A stretch of DNA of 64,000 bases from JALYLC01 sp963743275. GTDB lineage: Bacteria > Actinomycetota > Thermoleophilia > Gaiellales > JALYLC01. The stretch covers positions 1 through 64,000 of the forward strand of contig CAVUPB010000001.1 in assembly GCA_963743275.1 (NCBI GenBank). Direction: 5' to 3'. The first letter of the stretch is position 1; each line of letters begins with the position of its first letter. Shown here one piece after another: positions 7,729-17,393 of the stretch. A model generated the notes under the pieces. The model was not told the origin of the DNA and searched no databases. It saw nothing but the letters and a program-made list of their open reading frames with translations. The translations under genes and the position numbers were made by a program.

Positions 7729-8829
7729 CTACGCCGGCACGAGGTGCAGCCTGCGCGCCGGCTCGGCCTCGAAGCCCCCGAGCGCGACGCGGAACGTCGT
7801 GCCGAAGCCGAGCACGCTCGCGACGTCCACCCAGCCGCCGTAGCTCTCCGCGATCGCCTTCACGATCGCGAGCCCGAGGCCGCTGCCGCGGGTGCCGTCG
7901 GCGGAGGGGGCGCGGTAGAAGCGATCGAAGATGTAGGGCAGGGCGTCGCCGGCGATGCCCTCGCCGCAATCGCTCACCTCGAGCACGAGCGTCCGCCCGT
8001 GCGCATAGGCGGCGAGCGTCACGGGCGAGCCGTCCGGGGTGTGCCGCACGGCGTTCTCGATGAGGTTGTCGAGCAGCAGGCCGATGTCCTGGCGCGCGCA
8101 CGAGAGCTCCCCGCGAGCGCGCTCGCCGATCACGACGGGGCGCTTCGTGATGCGGCTCCAGCGCTGCACGGCGGCGTCGAGCAGCTCATCCGCAGGGACG
8201 GCGCTGCGCGGGGCGCTGATCGCGGCGTCGAGCCGGGAGAGCGTGAGCAGCCCGGTCGCGAGCACGCGGCCGCGCTGGAGCTCCTCGAGCACGACCCGCC
8301 GGGTCTCGTGGATCTCCTCGATCGTCGGAACCCGGTCGCCCCGGCCGAGCAGCTCGAGCTCGCCCCACGCGATCGTGAGCGGCGTCATCAGCTCGTGCGA
8401 GGCGTTGGCGAAGAGCGCGCGCTCGTGCTCCACCGCCCGCTGCCGCTTGCGCACGTGCCAGGCCATCACGAGGAAGAGCACGCACATCAGCGGGACCTCG
8501 GCGAGCTCCGTCGGGCTCTCGTGCCCGGTCTCGATCGAGCGCACGATCAGCAGGAAGGTGGGGATGGAGACGGCGGCGAGCACGAGCAGGCTGCTGCGCA
8601 CCGTCCACATGCGCAGGCCGAAGACGACGCTGACGCTGATGAAGATGAAGTGCACCGGAAACGCCTCGACGCCGTGCCAGAGCGCGACCCACGCGAGGTT
8701 GGCGAGGCAGAAGAGGCCGAGCGCGAGCTCGGGGAGGTAGCGCCTCGCGGACGCACGCAGACGCGAGACCCCGGCGTGTGCGGCGGCGAGCGAGACGGGA
8801 ACCCGTGGAATCGTCGTCCTGGCCTGCAT
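7729..8829 (-). CDS. Orphan membrane sensor histidine kinase
   Basis: A 366-residue kinase. Four hydrophobic segments occupy about residues 34-125, then the dimerisation/phosphoacceptor helix with H145 in NASHELMTPL (the usual R is M). The ATPase domain has the N box DNLIENAVRHT, G1 DCGEGIA, F box FDRFYRA and G2 GSGLGLAIVK. The ATG at 8829 is preceded by aggaagg. There is almost no extracytoplasmic loop, so it probably senses within the membrane. No response regulator gene lies within the window, so the partner must be elsewhere. Confidence 0.92.
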   Translation of the reverse strand: MQARTTIPRVPVSLAAAHAGVSRLRASARRYLPELALGLFCLANLAWVALWHGVEAFPVHFIFISVSVVFGLRMWTVRSSLLVLAAVSIPTFLLIVRSIETGHESPTELAEVPLMCVLFLVMAWHVRKRQRAVEHERALFANASHELMTPLTIAWGELELLGRGDRVPTIEEIHETRRVVLEELQRGRVLATGLLTLSRLDAAISAPRSAVPADELLDAAVQRWSRITKRPVVIGERARGELSCARQDIGLLLDNLIENAVRHTPDGSPVTLAAYAHGRTLVLEVSDCGEGIAGDALPYIFDRFYRAPSADGTRGSGLGLAIVKAIAESYGGWVDVASVLGFGTTFRVALGGFEAEPARRLHLVPA

Positions 8830-9082
8830 CGTCGCCTTCCTGGGGGCTGGAGGTGCCGAGAAGCGCAGCGCCAAGGTACGTCCGTCCGGCGTACGGCAGG
8901 CGGCACGTGACGAGGCTGTCATCCGCTCGTCATCGGGCCGGGCGCCGCCGCGCGCCCGGGCGATGCCGTAGGCTCGCCGCCCCATGCACCGGGGCGACAG
9001 CACGAAGGCGGCGCGCGGCAGCGCGCGGGCGTGCCCGAGACAGGGCATCGCGCTACCGCGCGCACATGCCGATGACCCTCGT

Positions 9083-10144
9083 ATGCGCCGCTCCCCCACC
9101 CTCCGACTCGCGGCCGCGGTCATGCTCGCGCTCGTGCTCGCCGTCCTCGCGACGATCGGACCCGGGCCGGCGCAGGCGCGCAGCGCGCATCCCCGGGCGC
9201 TGTACTGGGGCGCCTGGATCGGAAGCCAGCTCACGGGCAAGGAGGCGCCGTGGGACGTCAACGCGCTCTCGGCCTTCGAGCGGCAGGTCGGCAAGCGCGC
9301 GTCGCTCGTCAACTTCTCCTCGCCCTGGCAGGACTGCAGTGCGGATCCGTGCACGTACTACGCGTTCGACAAGGTCGCGATGGACACGATCCGCGAGCAC
9401 GGCGCGATCCCGTTCTTCAGCTGGGGCTCCGACTCGCTGCCGTTCAAGGTCGCGCAGCCCCGCTTCTCGCTGGCGTCGATCATCGCGGGGAAGTGGGACC
9501 CGTACCTCACGAGCTGGGCGAGCGACGCGAAGGCGTGGGGCCACCCGTTCTTCCTGCGGCTGAACTGGGAGATGAACGGCAACTGGTTCCCGTGGTCGGT
9601 CGGCGTCAACGGCAACACGGCGGCGCAGTACGTGCAGGCCTGGCGCCACATCCACGACGTCTTCACGTCGGTGGGCGCGACGAACGTGACCTGGGTGTGG
9701 TGCCCGAACATCGACCCCGCGCACCGCTACGCCTCGCTGAAGTCGACGTATCCCGGCGACGCCTACGTCGACTGGACCGGCCTCGACGGCTACAACTGGG
9801 GCACGCCGTGGCGGTCGTTCGACCAGCTCTTCCGCTCGACCTACCGGCAGCTCGTGACGCGCGTCGCGCCCGGCAAGCCGCTCGTGATCGCGGAGACGGC
9901 GTCGACCGAGCACCGGGGATCGAAGGCGCGCTGGATCACCCAGTTGCTGACGGCCGACCTCCCGCGGGCCTACCCGCGCGTCAAGGCGTTCGTCTGGTTC
10001 GACAAGTTCGACTCCAGCATGGACTGGCCGCTCACGACGTCGAAGCGCGCGCGGGCCGCCTTCGCGGCGGGCATCCGGGCCGGCGTGTACGCGCCGGGCC
10101 GCTTCGGCTCGCTCGACGGGACGACGATCCAGCCGCTCGCCTGA
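9083..10144 (+). CDS. Secreted glycoside hydrolase, GH26 (beta-mannanase-like)
   Basis: A 353-residue protein with a cleavable signal peptide: MRRSPTLR, a hydrophobic core, then GPAQARS near residue 30. It has a GH26-like TIM barrel. The probable acid/base is E163 in NWEMNGNWFPW and the probable nucleophile E271 in LVIAETASTE. Cysteines in QDCSADPC may form a disulfide. GH26 enzymes cleave beta-mannans or related glucans; the substrate here is not determined. A close paralogue lies at 18995. The ATG at 9083 gives a proper signal peptide; earlier starts would add an unlikely N-terminus. Confidence 0.85.
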   Translation: MRRSPTLRLAAAVMLALVLAVLATIGPGPAQARSAHPRALYWGAWIGSQLTGKEAPWDVNALSAFERQVGKRASLVNFSSPWQDCSADPCTYYAFDKVAMDTIREHGAIPFFSWGSDSLPFKVAQPRFSLASIIAGKWDPYLTSWASDAKAWGHPFFLRLNWEMNGNWFPWSVGVNGNTAAQYVQAWRHIHDVFTSVGATNVTWVWCPNIDPAHRYASLKSTYPGDAYVDWTGLDGYNWGTPWRSFDQLFRSTYRQLVTRVAPGKPLVIAETASTEHRGSKARWITQLLTADLPRAYPRVKAFVWFDKFDSSMDWPLTTSKRARAAFAAGIRAGVYAPGRFGSLDGTTIQPLA

Positions 10145-10210
10145 GATCGCGGGGCCGCGCGCGTCAGTATCCTCGGAGCGGGACGACGCCGCAACGACGG
10201 AAGACAGGTC

Positions 10211-11757
10211 TTGACGCCGAGCGAGGAGCACTTCGACATCCGCGACCTCCTGGACGGAGAGGAGCGCACGCCGCGGCTCGTCAAGGTGCTCGACCAGGGC
10301 CGCTGCATCGGCTGCCACGCCTGCACGACCGCCTGCAAGTCGGAGAACCTCGTGCCGCTCGGGGTCACGCGCACGTACGTGAAGGCCGTCGAGGTGGGCG
10401 AGTTCCCGCAGGCCGGCCGCTCGTTCCAGGTCACGCGCTGCAACCAGTGCGCCGACGCCGCCGTGCGTCACGGCCTGCCCGACCGCAGCGATGTTCACGC
10501 GCCCGGACGGCATCGTCGACTTCGAGAAGTCGGTCTGCATCGGCTGCAAGGCGTGCATGGCGGCCTGCCCCTACGACGCGATCTTCATCAACCCCGAGGA
10601 TCACTCGGCCGAGAAGTGCAACTTCTGCGCGCACCGCATCGACGCGGGCCTCGAGCCGGCCTGCGTCGTCGTCTGCCCGGTCGAGGCGATCCTCGTCGGC
10701 GACCTCGACGATCCCAGCTCGCGCGTCGCGCAGATCGTCAACCGCGAGGCGGTCAGCGTACGCAAGCCCGAGAAGGAGACGCGGCCGGCGGTCTTCTACA
10801 CGGGCGCCCACCAGGCGACGCTCGATCCGCTCGCGGCGCGGCGGCCCGACGGCGGCCTGTTCATGTGGAGCGAGCAGGGGAACGTGCCGCATCAGGTCGC
10901 CTCGGGCACGCCGGCGGGCGCGAACTCCTCGGCGGCGGCGCTGCTCGCCTACGACGTGCCGCACCGCGCGCCGTGGGACTGGCGGGTCAGCCTCTACACC
11001 TGGACGAAGGGGATCGCCGCCGGCGCCTACCTCGTGGCTGCGGCGCTCGCGCTCGCCGGGACGATCTCGTGGTCGGACTCGCTGTGGCTGTGGACGGCAC
11101 CGCTGATCGCGCTCGCGCTGCTGGCCGCCACCGGGGTCGTCCTGATCGCCGACCTCGAGCATCCCGCGCGCTTCTACCTGCTGCTCACGCGGCCGCAGTG
11201 GCGCAGCTGGCTCGTGCGCGGGGCCGTCATCATCGGCGCCTACGGCGGGGTGCTCGCCGTGCACCTGCTGGGCTCGCTCGCCGGCGTGCGCGATCTCCAG
11301 GAGTGGCTCGCGATCGCCGGTGCCCCGCTCGCCGCCGCGACCGCCGTCTACACCGCGTACCTGTTCGCCCAGGCCAAGGCGCGCGACCTCTGGCAGAGCC
11401 CGCTGCTCGCCCCGCACATGCTCGTCCAGGCGGTGCTGCTCGGCGCCGCGGTGCTGCTGCCGTTCGACCACGCCGCGCACGAGCTGCGCTGGATCCTCGC
11501 CGGCCGCGGCGCTCGCCCACGTCGCCCTCGCGCTCGGCGAGATCTCGCTCACGCACCCGACCGCGCACGCGCACCTCGCCGTGCGGGAGCTGACGCGCGG
11601 GCGCTACGCGCTGCCGTTCTGGCTCGGGCTCGCGCTCGCGGCGGCGGCGGTCGCTGCGCCCGCGATCGGCGTCGTCGCGATCGCCCCGGCGCTCGCGGGC
11701 GTGCTGCTGCACGAGCACGCCTACGTGCAGTCGGGCCAGGCGGTGCCGCTCGCATGA
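10211..11757 (+). pseudogene. Fused 4Fe-4S ferredoxin / NrfD-type membrane subunit of a molybdoenzyme, frameshifted
   Basis: After repair of two +1 shifts (near 10465 and 11505) the gene encodes about 514 residues. The first 200 are a PsrB/DmsB-like subunit with repeated Cys clusters such as CIGCHACTTAC, CIGCKACMAACP and CNFCAHRI, binding several 4Fe-4S centres. The rest is an NrfD/PsrC-type quinone-interacting membrane part with about eight helices. Fusion of the two subunits is notable. The stop overlaps the start of the catalytic subunit gene (ATGA). It would pass electrons between the molybdenum subunit and the quinone pool. TTG at 10211 is the likely start. Confidence 0.8.
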
Positions 11758-14672
11758 GCCTCCGCCGCCTCGAAGAGCGCCTGTCGCGCGGCCAAGCGCG
11801 CGACGCTCGCGCGCGGCGAGACGTTCTACCCGGGCCCGAGCCGCGTGCACCTCGCGGCCTTCCCGCCCAAGGAGCGCTGGGACGACTGGGTCGAGCTCGA
11901 CTCGCGCGCCTGGCCGCACGCGAGCGGCACTACGTGCTCGTGCCGACCACCTGCTTCAACTGCGAGTCCGCCTGCGGGCTGCTCGCCTACGTCGATCGCG
12001 AGACGCTGACGGTGCGCAAGTTCGAGGGCAACCCCGAGCACCCGGGCTCGCGCGGGCGCAACTGCGCCAAGGGCCCGGCGACGATCAACCAGGTCACCGA
12101 CCCCGACCGCATCCTCTACCCGCTGCGGCGCGCGGGCGCGCGCGGCGAGGGCCGCTGGGAGCGCGTGTCGTGGGACGAGGCGCTCGACGACATCGCGCGC
12201 GCGCATCCGCCGCGCGATCACCGAGGCGCGCCCGAACGAGGTCATGTACCACGTCGGCCGCCCCGGCGAGGACGGCTTCACCGAGCGCGTGCTCGCGGCC
12301 TGGGGCGTCGACGGGCACAACTCGCACACGAACATCTGCTCCTCGGGCGGGCGCGCCGGCTACCACTGGTGGATGGGCCTCGACCGGCCGAGCCCCGACC
12401 ACGCCAACGCCGACGTGATCCTGCTCATCAGCTGCGCACCTCGAGTCGGGCCACTACTTCAACCCGCACGCGCAGCGGATCATCGAGGCCCGCGAGCGCG
12501 GCGCCAAGCTGATCGTGCTCGACACCCGGCTCTCGAACACGGCGACGAAGGCCGACCACTGGCTCGCGCCCGTGCCGGGCTCGCGAGGCCGCGATGCTGC
12601 TCGCGATCGCGAGCCACCTCATCCGCAGCGGCCGCTACGACCGCGAGTTCGTGCGCCGCTGGTGGAACTGGCAGGAGTACCTCGCAGCACGAGCACCCCG
12701 GCGGGCCGCAGACGTTCGAGGAGTTCGAGCGCGTGCTCGCCGATCTGTACGCGCAGTACACGTTCGAGTTCGCCGAGCGGGAGTCCGGCATCGCGGCCGC
12801 GGTGCTGCGCGAGGTCGCGGACGTGATCGCCTCGGCCGGCACGCGGCTCTCCTCGCACGTCTGGCGCATCGGCGTCGGCCGGCAACCTCGGCGGCTGGCA
12901 GGTCGCGCGCACGCTCTTCCTGCTGAACGCGCTGCTCGGCGCCGTCGCGGTCGAGGGCGGCACCTACCCGAACGCGTGGAACAAGTTCGTGCCGAAGCCG
13001 ATGTACCTGCCCGCGCCACCCGCCGCAGTGGAACGAGCTGACCTGGCCCGAGGAGTACCCGCTCGCGATGAACGAGATGTCGTTCCTGCTGCCGCACCTG
13101 CTCAAGGAGGGCGGCGGGCCGCTCGACGTCTACTTCACGCGCGTCTACAACCCCGTGTGGACGAACCCGGACGGCTTCTCGTGGATCGAGGCGCTCACGG
13201 ACGAGGCGCTCGTCGGCCTGCACGTGGCGCTGACGCCGACCTGGAGCGAGACCGCGTTCTTGGCCGACTACGTGCTGCCGATGGGCCACAGCTCGGAGCG
13301 GCACGACATCCACTCCTACGAGCAGTACGACGGCCAGTGGATCGGCTTCCGCCAGCCCGTGCTGCGCGCCGCGCGCGAGCGGCTCGGCGAGACCATCCGC
13401 GACACGCGCGAGGTCAACCCGGGCGAGGTCTGGGAGGAGAACGAGTTCTGGATCGAGCTCTCCTGGCGCATCGACCCGGACGGCTCGCTCGGCATCCGCC
13501 GCTTCTTCGAGTCGCAAGGAGCGGCCGGGCGAGAAGCTCGGCGTCGACGAGTACTACGCCTGGATCTTCGAGCACTCCGTTCCCGGGCTGCCCGAGCGCG
13601 CGGCCGCCGAGGGCTTGACCCCGCTCGCGTGGATGCGCCGCTACGGCGCGTTCGAGGTGACGCGCGGCGTCGGGCCGCTGCACGAGCAGCCCGTGCCCGA
13701 CGCGGAGCTCGAGGACGTCGCGACGGGCGAGCACGGCCGCGTCTACTCGCGCGCGCCGAAGCCCGACTCGCCCAACGTCGTGCCGATGCCGACGCCCGAG
13801 CCCGACGCGGACGGCCGGCGGCCGGTCGGCGTCGAGGTCGACGGCGCGGTGCTGCGCGGCTTGCCGACGCCGAGCGGCCGGCTCGAGTTCTACTCGCGCA
13901 CGCTCGCCGAGTGGGGCTGGCCCGAGGCGGCGGTGCCGACGTACATCCGCAGCCACGTCCATCCCGACAACCTCGAGCCGGGCCAGATGCCGTCCTGATC
14001 GCGACGTTCCGCCTGCCGGTCCAGATCCACACGCGCTCCGCGAACGCGAAATGGCTCGACGAGATCGCCCACACGAACCCGCTGTGGCTGCACCCGCGCG
14101 ACGCCGAGCGCATCGGCGTGCGCACCGGCGACCTCGTGCGGGTCGAGACCGAGATCGGCCACTTCGTCGTCAAGGCGTGGGTGACCGAGGGCATCCGCCC
14201 CGGCGTCGTCGCCTGCAGCCACCACATGGGGCGCTGGAAGCCCGAGGGCCAGACCGGCGGCCAGCGCCAGTCGATGGCGACCGTCGCGCTCGAGCACGCG
14301 GGCAGCGACTGGACGATCCGCCGCCGCGCCGGGGTCGCGCCGTTCGCATCGTCCGACCCGGACACGAAGCGGATCTGGTGGACCGACGTCGGCGTGCACC
14401 AGAACCTCGCGTTCCCCGTCCACCCCGACCCCGTCTCGGGCATGCACTGCTGGCACCAGGCCGTGCACGTGCGCAAGGCCGGCCCGGGCGACGCCTACGG
14501 CGACATCGCCGTCGACACCGCCGCCTCGCGCGCGGTCTACGAGCGCTGGCTCGCCGAGACACGGCCGGCGCGGGCGACCTCGCCCGACGGGACGCGCCGG
14601 CCCTACTGGCTGCTGCGCCCGCTCAAGCCCGGCAAGGACGTCTACCGGCTGCCCGCGCAGCGCGACGCCTGA
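11754..14672 (+). pseudogene. Molybdopterin oxidoreductase catalytic subunit (SoeA/PsrA-like), multiply frameshifted
   Basis: The intact form would have about 970 residues of the complex iron-sulfur molybdoenzyme family. It shows CFNCESACG and NCAKG for a 4Fe-4S centre, NSHTNICSSGGRAGY with a Cys at the usual Mo-ligand region, GHYFNPHAQRIIEA, YNPVWTNPDG and a C-terminal cofactor-binding domain with NPLWLHPRDAERIGV. I see about ten single-base shifts: insertions near 11800, 12205, 12436, 12587, 12690, 12887, 13018 and 13520, losses near 11925 and 13995. They sum to a multiple of three, so both ends share a frame. There is no Tat signal, so it should face the cytoplasm, as in the sulfite dehydrogenase SoeABC. 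Automatic naming as formate dehydrogenase would be unsupported. Confidence 0.8.
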
Positions 14673-15517
14673 TGGAGCTCTTCCGCGCGCTCGGCGCCCT
14701 CTGCGAGCCGCCCGCTCCGGCCCACGGGCGGCTGGCCGAGGCGCTCGGGATCGCCGGCGAGGCGCGCGGCGACGACTACGCCGAGCTCTTCCTCTTCCAG
14801 CTCTATCCCTACGCGTCGGTGTATCTCGGGGCCGAGGGCATGCTCGGCGGCGAGGCGCGCGACCGCATCGCCGGCTTCTGGCGTGCGCTCGGGCTCGTGC
14901 CGCCGTCCGAGCCCGACCACCTCGCCGCCCTGCTCGGCCTCTACGCCTCGCTCGCCGAGCGGGAGCGCGACGAGCCGGACGCGGCGCGCCGGCTGCTGCT
15001 GCGGCAGGCGCGGGGGACGCTCCTGCACGAGCACCTGCTGAGCTGGAGCGGCCCGTATCTCGCCAAGCTCGGCGAGCTCGCACCGCCGTACTACGCGGCG
15101 TGGGGCGCGCTGCTGGACGAGGCGCTCGCGGCCGAGGCCGCCGAGCTCGGCCCGCCGGCCGGCCTCGCGCCGGCGCTGCGCGAAGCGCCGGCGCTCGAGG
15201 CCCCGGCCGCGATCGGCGGGAAGGCCTTCCTCGAGCAGCTGCTGGCGCCCGCGCGCACCGGCGTGATCATCGTCCGCGACGACCTCGTTGCCGCCGCACG
15301 CGAGCTCGCGCTCGGCGTGCGCGTCGCGGAGCGGCGCTACGTGCTCGAGGCGCTCGTGCAGCAGGACGCCGCAGCGACCCTGACGTGGCTCTCGGGCTAC
15401 GCCGCTGCCTGGTCGCAGCGCCATGACTCGCCCCACTGGCACGCGCGAGCTGCGGCCACCGCCGCCGTGCTCGCGGAGGCTTCGCGTGCGGCGGCCGAAA
15501 GGCCGGTGCACGCGTAG
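14672..15517 (+). CDS. TorD-family molybdoenzyme assembly chaperone
   Basis: A 281-residue protein overlapping the oxidoreductase stop by one base (TGATG). It is mostly helical; EARGDDYAELFLFQLYPYAS, GFWRALGLVPPSEPDHLAAL and LLHEHLLSWSGPYLAKL match the TorD/DmsD fold, in which the P-EPDHL and HEHL-W motifs mark the chaperone core. These proteins bind the apo catalytic subunit during cofactor insertion. This gene is intact, unlike its presumed client, which argues that the operon is still under selection. Confidence 0.85.
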   Translation: MELFRALGALCEPPAPAHGRLAEALGIAGEARGDDYAELFLFQLYPYASVYLGAEGMLGGEARDRIAGFWRALGLVPPSEPDHLAALLGLYASLAERERDEPDAARRLLLRQARGTLLHEHLLSWSGPYLAKLGELAPPYYAAWGALLDEALAAEAAELGPPAGLAPALREAPALEAPAAIGGKAFLEQLLAPARTGVIIVRDDLVAAARELALGVRVAERRYVLEALVQQDAAATLTWLSGYAAAWSQRHDSPHWHARAAATAAVLAEASRAAAERPVHA

Positions 15518-15609
15518 AGGAGGCCGGCATCGGCGCGGAGCCGCCGCGGCGCCGCCGGCCGTGGGCGGGCGTCCGCCTGCAATGGCAGGACGTCCTCGCC
15601 GGCGTCTCG

Positions 15610-17061
15610 GTGGCCGTCGTGCTCGTGCCGCAGTCGCTCGCGTACGCCCAGCTCGCCGGGATGCCGGCCTATCGGGGCCTCTTCGCCGCCGCCATCCCGC
15701 CGCTCGTCGCAGCGCCGCTGGCCTCGTCGCCCTACCTGCAGCCGGGGCCCACCGCGATCAGCGCGCTGCTCACCTACGGAGCGCTCAGCCCGCTCGCACC
15801 GATCGGGAGCGACCGCTACATCGCGCTGGGGCTGCTGCTCGCGCTCCTGGTGGGCGTCGTCCGCGTCGCCGTGGGCCTCCTCCGCGCCGGAGTCATCGCC
15901 TACCTGATGTCGCAGCCGCTGCTGATCGGCTTCGTCCCCGGCGCCGGCATCCTGATCATCGCCTCGCAGCTCCCGGTCGCGCTCGGCGCGCCCGCACACG
16001 GCCACCACGAGCTCTATCGCGCCGGCTGGGCCCTCGTCCACGTGTCGGACTGGCGCTCCGGCGCGATCGCCATCGCGGTGATCGCGTCCGCGCTGCTGCT
16101 GTTCGGCCGGCACCTCCACCCGCTCTTTCCGGGCGTGCTGATCGCGATCGTCCTCGCGCTGCTCTACAGCAAGTTCGCCGGCTACGGCGGCCCGAAGCTC
16201 GGCACCGTCCACTCGGGCCTGCCGCCGCTCACCACGTCCCTCCCGCTCGGCCAGGTCGCGCACCTGATCGTGCCCGCGCTCGTGATCGCCCTGCTCGGCT
16301 TCGCCGAGGCCGCGTCGATCGCGCGCACCTATGCGGCGCTCGATCGCAAGCGCTGGGATGCCAACCGCGAGTTTCTCGCGCAGGGCGTCGCCAACCTCGG
16401 CGCGGGCGCGTTCGGCGGCTTCCCCGTCGGCGCCTCGTTCTCGCGCAGCGCACTCAACCGGCTCGCCGGCGCCCGTACGAACATGAGCGGGCTCGTCACC
16501 GGTCTCGCCGTGTGCGCGTTCCTGCCGCTCGGGTTCCTGCTCGAGCGCCTCCCGCAGTCGGTCCTGGCCGCGACCGTGATCGTCGCCGTGATCCCGCTCG
16601 TCCGGGTCGACCGCATCGTGGAGATCGCCAGGCTGTCATGGGCCCAGGGAAGCGTGGCGCTCACCGCGTTCGCGCTCACGCTTGCGCTCGCGCCGCACGT
16701 GGAATGGGCGATCGTGGCCGCGATCGTGCTCTCGGTCGCGATCCATCTCTGGCGCGAGCTGCGCCTCGACGTCACCTCGGCGAGACGCGGCGAGACGCTC
16801 GAGCTGAACCCGCAAGGCGTCCTCTGGTTCGGCACCGCGAGAATGCTCGAGGACCGCTTCATCGACCTCCTCGCCGGGCATTCCGAGGCGACGCAGCTCA
16901 TCATCCACCTCGACGGACTGGGCCGCATCGACCTGACCGGGGCGCTCGCGCTCAAGACGCTGATCGCCGACGCCGAGGGCGCGGGCCTCAGCGTCTCGCT
17001 GCAAGGCACCCCCCTGCACGCGGGCCGGGTGCTCCGGCGCGTGCTGGGCGGCGATTTCTAA
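15610..17061 (+). CDS. SulP-family anion transporter with STAS domain
   Basis: A sulfate/anion permease with about 11-12 membrane helices, starting with the SulP signature LVPQSLAYAQLAGMPAYRGL. The C-terminal STAS domain (about the last 90 residues) includes LIIHLDGLGRIDLTGALALK. The first canonical in-frame start is GTG 15610, which would cut into the first helix. In-frame coding similarity continues upstream (GVRLQWQDVLAGVS), and a strong gaggagg at 15517-15523 is followed by an in-frame ATC at 15529, so the real start is probably there. It follows the TorD gene closely and ends 3 bp inside the convergent rhodanese gene. Context suggests sulfate movement linked to sulfur oxidation. Confidence 0.88.
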   Translation: MAVVLVPQSLAYAQLAGMPAYRGLFAAAIPPLVAAPLASSPYLQPGPTAISALLTYGALSPLAPIGSDRYIALGLLLALLVGVVRVAVGLLRAGVIAYLMSQPLLIGFVPGAGILIIASQLPVALGAPAHGHHELYRAGWALVHVSDWRSGAIAIAVIASALLLFGRHLHPLFPGVLIAIVLALLYSKFAGYGGPKLGTVHSGLPPLTTSLPLGQVAHLIVPALVIALLGFAEAASIARTYAALDRKRWDANREFLAQGVANLGAGAFGGFPVGASFSRSALNRLAGARTNMSGLVTGLAVCAFLPLGFLLERLPQSVLAATVIVAVIPLVRVDRIVEIARLSWAQGSVALTAFALTLALAPHVEWAIVAAIVLSVAIHLWRELRLDVTSARRGETLELNPQGVLWFGTARMLEDRFIDLLAGHSEATQLIIHLDGLGRIDLTGALALKTLIADAEGAGLSVSLQGTPLHAGRVLRRVLGGDF

Positions 17062-17393
17062 TCCGTCGTGGTCGGGAGGCTGGCGCGCTGCCAGGCGGTC
17101 ATGCCCCCGTGCACGTTGAGCGCCACGAGGCCGTGGCTGCGCGCGACGGCGCAGGCCGCGGCGGAGCGGTGACCGGAGCGGCAGATGAACGCGACGGGCT
17201 TGCCCTGCTGGACGAGTGCGTCGATCGCCCGGGGAAGGGAGGTCAGCGGGATGTGCCGCGCGCGCGGAGCGCGCCCCCGGCGCCACTCGGCCGGCTCCCT
17301 GACGTCGACGAGCACGAGCTCGCCCGCCTCGAGGCGGCGCGCGGCTTCGCCGACGCCGATCGCGTCGGCGCGCTGGAAGAGGTTGCGCAGCAT
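17058..17393 (-). CDS. Single-domain rhodanese (sulfurtransferase)
   Basis: A 111-residue rhodanese with the substrate-binding segment LVLVDVREPAEWRRG and the active-site loop FICRSGHRS, in which Cys71 would carry the persulfide. It belongs to the GlpE/PspE-size class, cytoplasmic, moving sulfane sulfur between thiosulfate or persulfides and acceptors. ATG at 17393 overlaps the stop of the upstream persulfide dioxygenase gene (TGATG), so the two are co-translated. An apparent longer reading frame upstream is antisense-like and lacks support. Confidence 0.92.
   Translation of the reverse strand: MLRNLFQRADAIGVGEAARRLEAGELVLVDVREPAEWRRGRAPRARHIPLTSLPRAIDALVQQGKPVAFICRSGHRSAAACAVARSHGLVALNVHGGMTAWQRASLPTTTD

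Noticed and set aside
11754..14672. A selenocysteine at the molybdenum site of the oxidoreductase, as in FdhF
   Set aside because: The region reads NICSSG with a Cys codon; the stops met in this gene come from frameshifts, not from an in-frame TGA in the active site.
10211..14672. Programmed ribosomal frameshifting as the cause of the many shifts
   Set aside because: About a dozen shifts in one operon without slippery heptamers or shared motifs cannot be programmed; assembly error or decay is simpler.
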